Positions 21,264-25,374 of a DNA stretch of 25,374 nucleotides are shown one piece after another. The stretch's first letter is position 1. Each line of letters starts with the position of its first letter. The notes beneath the pieces were generated by a model. The model worked only from the letters and a program-made list of their open reading frames with translations, was not told the DNA's origin and did not search any database. Position numbers and translations under genes: made by a program. The stretch comes from Lachnospiraceae bacterium (lineage in GTDB: Bacteria > Bacillota > Clostridia > Lachnospirales > Lachnospiraceae): the NCBI GenBank assembly GCA_015057205.1, contig SVEW01000011.1, positions 1 through 25,374 of the forward strand. Direction: 5' to 3'.

Positions 21264-23306
21264 TTAATCGATTCTGAATTTGCTCAACGCATCGTGAATA
21301 GAAACAGCCGAATCCGAAACAGAATTTGCGGATTCTTCCACATTTTTGGAGGTATCTGCAATACCATTTGCAGACACTACAAGGTTCTCCAATGTAGCCA
21401 TTACCTCTTCCGAACTTGCAGACTGCTCTTCCGAAATTGCTGCCACATTTGCCGCAATATCATTTACGCTATTCATCAATCCAATCATTGACTGCATCGT
21501 GTTCGCTGCATTATCCAGCTCGCCAAAAATAATTTCGAAACTATCACCTGCCTGTTTCACTGCCCCACTGCTTTCCGTAATTGCCGTCATATTCGTCTGC
21601 GACTTCTCCGACAGTTTCACAATTTCACTTGTTATCTGCCCAATAATGGTTGCAATTTCCTTTGCCGCATCCTGACTGTTTGCCGCAAGCTTTCCGATTT
21701 CATCTGCTACAACCGCAAACCCTCTTCCAGCCTCACCGGCACGTGCCGCTTCAATGGATGCATTCAGCGACAAAAGATTTGTTTGGCTGGAAATTGAATC
21801 TATCATCTCAACAATTTCATTAATCTTATCTGCGGATTCACGAACCACATTTACTGCATCATTCATTTCACCCATGGAGTCCGTGATTCTACTCATATTC
21901 TCTTCCACATTGAGCATATCCTTCTGTCCAATATCCGCTTGTTTTACAAGATTTAGCATAACCTGATTGGTCTCATTACCGTTGAAGGTCAAATCAGAAA
22001 CCGACTGGGCGAGTTCCGTAGCATTTTCTGCCAACTCGGTAACCGCCTTCGTAATGCCATCCATTGCCCGCTGAATCTGTTCCATCGAAACAGACTGATC
22101 ATTAGCCTCACTGGTCATGAAGTTTGAAGCTTCTTTTGAAGAATCCGAATCCAATCGCAGCCGTTCCACACGCTCCTGAATACCACGGATTGTATCACGC
22201 ATACGTGCCACGTAATTCATCATTTCACTACTAATAAGTCCTATTTCATCGCCTTTATTAGCCGGCATTTCTGTTGTAAAATCACCATCGGATACCCTTA
22301 TAATACTCTCTGACAAATGACCAACCGGTTTGGCAATAATCTTGCGAATCGCAATTATTACAATCAAGGTAATCGTCACAAGCACAGCAATCATTACTGC
22401 AAATGCTATGTTACGAAAATGAGTCGCTTTAGCCAAAACATCTTTCTCCGCCACAACCGAAAGAACCGCCCATCCGGTACCGGGCATCACATATTTCGCG
22501 ACATAATTCTTGGTTCCATTGTCCTGCTTACGTTCTACAACTTCTGTTTGACTTTCGTCAAAAGCGTATGTTTGAAGGTTATTAATATAGTCACTATTTA
22601 ATTCCGAAAGAGCTTTTCCATTGTATTCATCATTTGCGTAGGAAATAAATTGCGTAGTAGAAATAACCGCAGACCTTCCGGTAGTCATCGGCTTCAATTG
22701 TTTTACCGTTTCCTGCAAATCTGATAAATACACGTCCATTGCCATAACAGCCTTGGAACCATCGTTCATATCAACACGTCTGGCAAAGGTCACACACAGC
22801 TTTTTAGCAACATCATCCATATAAGCATCTGTAACTTTAAAGGTATCGTTTTCCATACCAAACTTATACCAATCCCTCGTTCTCGGATCCCAATCATCTG
22901 GCTGCTTCGCACCATTTGCAAACATATAAGAACCATCCTCAAAAGCGAGATAGATACCTGTATTCTCCACCGGCTGGTAATCTACAGATGGAGCAATATA
23001 CTTTGCCATAGCCTCTTTATCTGAAAAAGCAACATTTTCCAAAGTATCGGCATATTGTCCAAACTTCGACATCAGCATTTGAAATGGGGTTCCAAGTTGT
23101 CGCGCATTCTTCTCCGTCTCCGCGTTCAAATCCAATTTAGATAATTCCATTAAGCTGCTTGATGCCTGATTATTCAGGAAAAGAATAATTCCCAAAGTTG
23201 CCACTGCTACAACCGGCAAAATAACTAACAGTAACGTCTTGCTTATGCTCTTCTTTAATTTCGGTTTCACAGCTGTTTCTGTAGTAGTCTGTTTCTTTTT
23301 ACTCAT
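21264..23306 (-). CDS. Methyl-accepting chemotaxis protein with amino-acid-type dCache domain
   Basis: 680 residues. Topology: cytoplasmic N-tail to about 23, TM1 24-45, periplasm-side dCache_1 sensor about 50-295, TM2 300-322, HAMP 322-374, and a long coiled-coil signalling domain whose hairpin tip is SSQTNLLSLNASIEAARAGE (507 onward). In the sensor, Arg144, Trp146, Tyr147, Tyr162, Asp164 and Asp191 match, with identical spacing, the amino-acid-binding residues of PctA as I remember them (Arg126, Trp128, Tyr129, Tyr144, Asp146, Asp173). It should bind an amino acid and control CheA. GGAGG eight bases before the start. Single gene with a strong terminator. Confidence 0.93.
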   Translation of the reverse strand: MSKKKQTTTETAVKPKLKKSISKTLLLVILPVVAVATLGIILFLNNQASSSLMELSKLDLNAETEKNARQLGTPFQMLMSKFGQYADTLENVAFSDKEAMAKYIAPSVDYQPVENTGIYLAFEDGSYMFANGAKQPDDWDPRTRDWYKFGMENDTFKVTDAYMDDVAKKLCVTFARRVDMNDGSKAVMAMDVYLSDLQETVKQLKPMTTGRSAVISTTQFISYANDEYNGKALSELNSDYINNLQTYAFDESQTEVVERKQDNGTKNYVAKYVMPGTGWAVLSVVAEKDVLAKATHFRNIAFAVMIAVLVTITLIVIIAIRKIIAKPVGHLSESIIRVSDGDFTTEMPANKGDEIGLISSEMMNYVARMRDTIRGIQERVERLRLDSDSSKEASNFMTSEANDQSVSMEQIQRAMDGITKAVTELAENATELAQSVSDLTFNGNETNQVMLNLVKQADIGQKDMLNVEENMSRITDSMGEMNDAVNVVRESADKINEIVEMIDSISSQTNLLSLNASIEAARAGEAGRGFAVVADEIGKLAANSQDAAKEIATIIGQITSEIVKLSEKSQTNMTAITESSGAVKQAGDSFEIIFGELDNAANTMQSMIGLMNSVNDIAANVAAISEEQSASSEEVMATLENLVVSANGIADTSKNVEESANSVSDSAVSIHDALSKFRID

Positions 23307-23459
23307 TGCTATTGCCTCCCATTCCTCGTAAATAGTGAAAACATCCTAGCTTTAGTATACAGCAAATCTCTGAACTTTTAGGTACTTATCTGTGAATATT
23401 GTGTCAACTAATACTATTTCATTCAGGCAATCTATCCACATTACTCTGTTTCTTACTTC

Positions 23460-24266
23460 TTAAACCCTTACGCTGCAAATATATTCTGCGTCTTCCGGAA
23501 TTTCAATTCCCGGGTTCTGAATCTCAACAATCCCCTGTCTGCCCAATTCTTCCAGTCCCATGGTAAAGTGACATAAAGCAATTCCCACATCAATTTTCTG
23601 TAGGTCACCGGTTTGTTCCGCTGTGTAACCCTTGTCTTTTTTCTCATAAAAGTGATACACACCATCCTTGAAAATAATTCTCCATGGTTGCTTATTCACT
23701 GCTGACGGCGCCCAGCGTACCATCTCCAGAATATCGGTCATTTCATCATCCGCTTTTAATGGCTGTCCCCATTTTTCTGCAAAAAATAACTTTTCTCCGG
23801 ATATACGATTGTCTGCACCAATGCCTTTTCTCATTAATGAGTCTTTCACGGACCTCTTCGTCGCCGGATAGCCCAATGGACTTACGCAAGGCATCATCTC
23901 CGTTTCTTTAACCTGCGCTGCCAACTCGAATTTTTCTCGCTTCATGGTTCCGCCAATCCAAACCGTTCCGACACCAAGTTCCCAGGCACGAATGACCAAT
24001 TTTTCAAAGGAATATCCAAATGCCACGTCTGCGTAAGGCTTCTTTTCCACCTTTCCGGCCACATATAAGGCTTCTCCTGTAAGAACCGGGCTAGACAATC
24101 CATGTTCTTTTGCATCTAAAAAAACGAATTCCACCGGAATATCAAATGGATTATCAATATTTGCGCTATACTCCTCTAAATCCTTACGGTGTTCATCTCG
24201 AAGCAGTGTTCCGTCAAAAGTACGAACACTTTTTCTCTCTCGTATTACATCCAATAATCTGCTCAT
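23460..24266 (-). CDS. Nitroreductase-family flavoprotein (TM1586-type)
   Basis: 268 residues of nitroreductase fold. The N-terminus MSRLLDVIRERKSVRTFDG carries the FMN-contacting Arg-Ser-x-Arg (RKSVRTF), YSFEKLVIRAWELGVGTVWIGG is the typical central helix and loop, and the second half repeats the ideas in VRWAPSAVNKQPWRIIF (about 185-201) and IDVGIALCHFTMGLEELG. This arrangement is that of the large TM1586_NiRdase-like group. It binds FMN and probably reduces a small organic substrate with NAD(P)H. AAAGGAG precedes the start, and a consensus-like promoter is at 24293-24321. The next gene is divergent. Confidence 0.9.
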   Translation of the reverse strand: MSRLLDVIRERKSVRTFDGTLLRDEHRKDLEEYSANIDNPFDIPVEFVFLDAKEHGLSSPVLTGEALYVAGKVEKKPYADVAFGYSFEKLVIRAWELGVGTVWIGGTMKREKFELAAQVKETEMMPCVSPLGYPATKRSVKDSLMRKGIGADNRISGEKLFFAEKWGQPLKADDEMTDILEMVRWAPSAVNKQPWRIIFKDGVYHFYEKKDKGYTAEQTGDLQKIDVGIALCHFTMGLEELGRQGIVEIQNPGIEIPEDAEYICSVRV

Positions 24267-24292
24267 GTTTGATCTCCTTTCTATTTTTCGCT

Positions 24293-24321
24293 ATTATATT
24301 TTGCAAAACCTTTTTTATCAA
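24293..24321 (-). promoter_or_regulatory. Sigma-A promoter of the nitroreductase gene
   Basis: Minus strand TTGATA (24321-24316), 17 bases, TATAAT (24298-24293), about 27 bases before the start codon. Confidence 0.8.
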
Positions 24322-24370
24322 GTAGTTGCCATATATTTAGTGACGCAATACATCTTTTTATCATCTGCTA

Positions 24371-24399
24371 TTGATTTTATCCGTAACCCATGTTATACT
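24371..24399 (+). promoter_or_regulatory. Sigma-A promoter of the DUF2156 gene
   Basis: TTGATT (24371-24376), 17 bases, TATACT (24394-24399). The expected transcription start falls at the left edge of a palindrome at 24400-24424. Confidence 0.75.
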
Positions 24400-24424
24400 A
24401 ATTGCGTACAATTAAATTACGCAA
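24400..24424 (+). promoter_or_regulatory. Operator-like palindrome at the DUF2156 transcription start
   Basis: AATTG-CGTA-CAATT (24400-24413) is a perfect dyad. TTGCGTA (24402-24408) is also complementary to TACGCAA (24418-24424). It spans the presumed +1 region and ends at the ribosome site. A related ACGCAAT lies at 24343-24349 in the divergent space. Confidence 0.5.
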
Positions 24425-24436
24425 AAGGAGTAAGTA

Positions 24437-25374
24437 ATGTTAGAATTTGAACCATATTCTATTGATGCGTTAAACAGGGCTCTGCCCTATATCCATAAAA
24501 ATGCCACTCTTATCAGCGATTACTCCGCCGGTTATCTTTTTATGTGGCAGAAAAGCAATGCTGTTTCTTTTTGCTTTTGGAATAATACCTGCATCATTCG
24601 TCAGAACATTGGTGAACAGGCTACTTTCAGCTGGCCCATGGGTGAACATCCGGATGAGATGCTTAACGAGTTGCTTATCTATGTGCGGGAACACCAACTG
24701 GCCTTGCGTTTTTATCCCATTACGGAAGAACAGTTGGCTACCTTGCGTCAAGACCCCCGGTTTTCCCAATCCCTTGGGGCATACGATCGACGTTGGAGTG
24801 ATTACTTGTATTCCTTCGAAGACGTCCTGACTTTCCGGGGCCGGAAATACAGTGGCCAACGTAATCATATCAATAAGTTCAAGCGGTTATATGGTGAACC
24901 GCAGATTCGCTTGATTACACCTGCCGATCATGCTAACATACATACCTTTCTCAACTCTTATTCGCAGGAACACCCTTCCAGAAGCGCTCTGGAAGAATTG
25001 GAATTAAAGCAAACCATGGAGCTGTTAGACGTCTACGAACCTCTCGGACTGTTTGCCGCCTGCATGGAATACGACCATACAATCATTGCACTCAGTATCG
25101 GGGAACTAATCGGAGATACCCTTATTATCCATGTAGAAAAGGCACTCACCAAATTTGAAGGCATATATCCTACGATGTATCAGGGATTCGTGCAACTCGT
25201 TGCCGGTCAGATTGGATACCCGCTCCGCTATGTAAATCGCGAAGACGACTCCGGCGATCCCGGGCTTCGCACATCAAAAACGCAATACCACCCGTTAGAA
25301 ATGCTCCACAAATACCTGGTTCACGCAAACTCTCCGGGCGCTTTGTTGACAGAATATCCTGTTTTAAAAAGTGA
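24437..25374 (+). CDS. DUF2156 (phosphatidylglycerol lysyltransferase C-terminal-like) protein, partial
   Basis: The plus strand is open from ATG 24437 to the window edge, 312 codons. AAAGGAG lies six bases before the start. The fold is a tandem GNAT-like DUF2156 domain: SDYSAGYLFMWQ near residue 28, SGQRNHINKFKR near 139-150, and VNREDDSGDPGLRTSKTQYH (about 272-291), which is close to the conserved C-terminal motif of the family. Members fused to MprF transfer lysine or alanine to lipids; free-standing clostridial members are uncharacterised. No membrane segment is present. The stop codon lies outside the window; family length suggests the gene is nearly complete. Confidence 0.85.
   Translation, partial: MLEFEPYSIDALNRALPYIHKNATLISDYSAGYLFMWQKSNAVSFCFWNNTCIIRQNIGEQATFSWPMGEHPDEMLNELLIYVREHQLALRFYPITEEQLATLRQDPRFSQSLGAYDRRWSDYLYSFEDVLTFRGRKYSGQRNHINKFKRLYGEPQIRLITPADHANIHTFLNSYSQEHPSRSALEELELKQTMELLDVYEPLGLFAACMEYDHTIIALSIGELIGDTLIIHVEKALTKFEGIYPTMYQGFVQLVAGQIGYPLRYVNREDDSGDPGLRTSKTQYHPLEMLHKYLVHANSPGALLTEYPVLKS

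Noticed and set aside
23354..23384. Sigma-D-like promoter before the chemoreceptor gene
   Set aside because: TAAA is followed by GCTGTATA after 13 bases, two short of the usual 15, and the match is weak; a TTGACA at 23402-23407 has no matching -10. Not strong enough to list.
24470..24868. Minus-strand frame of 132 codons
   Set aside because: Antisense to the DUF2156 gene, which has a good promoter, ribosome site and conserved C-terminal motif.

Overview
This window looks like a chromosomal segment of a low-GC Firmicute, most likely a Lachnospiraceae-type clostridium. The grounds are strong GGAGG ribosome binding sites, many ATGA-type gene overlaps, sigma-A style promoters, a DUF3793 protein, a clostridial PssA/Psd pair and AT-rich intergenic DNA. 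No tRNA, rRNA, CRISPR array, phage gene or intact transposase is visible. Nearly everything is on the minus strand; only the last gene (from 24437) is on the plus strand.

Layout. (1) 1-1793: cytidine deaminase-like gene, two GNAT acetyltransferases and an isochorismatase-family hydrolase cut by the window edge, preceded by a possible small ORF. (2) 1815-2192: gene-free array of alternating inverted GGCTGAC-type cores that folds into one registered 378-bp imperfect palindrome. (3) 2224-5125: operon of a nucleoside phosphorylase, an unknown bitopic membrane protein, a PHP phosphoesterase and a flavodoxin-fold oxidoreductase, with a clear promoter at 5167-5195. (4) 5382-6110: MerR/TipAS regulator with a 19-bp-spacer promoter and internal dyad. 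(5) 6180-14083: a long co-directional block. Its upstream part is a phosphatidylethanolamine module (PAP2 phosphatase, UPF0104-type membrane protein, PssA, Psd) followed by a YbaK deacylase, an L,D-transpeptidase and a small membrane protein. A hairpin at 8696-8744 separates these from a set of small detoxification or resistance-like enzymes (APH kinase, VOC protein, GNAT, methyltransferase). (6) 14202-19430: a conserved hypothetical protein, an SGNH lipoprotein, a patatin-like lipase, an FKBP-type isomerase with an unusual N-terminal Cys/Gly-rich segment, an SLC13/ArsB-like transporter and an HExxH peptidase. (7) 19440-20569: a decayed region with a deletion-type pseudogene, a 259-bp element with 27-bp terminal inverted repeats, a GC-rich hairpin, a PNPOx-family gene, and a 142-bp cloverleaf-folding element flanked by 13-bp direct repeats. 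(8) 20611-24266: DUF3793 protein, a dCache chemoreceptor with the amino-acid-binding motif, and a nitroreductase. (9) 24437-end: DUF2156 protein with its own promoter and operator-like palindrome.

The coding content is mostly recognisable housekeeping, envelope-lipid and detoxification functions. The least explained parts are non-coding: three separate structured repeat elements (1815-2192, 19632-19890, 20402-20569) and several promoter/terminator arrangements that suggest specific regulation.
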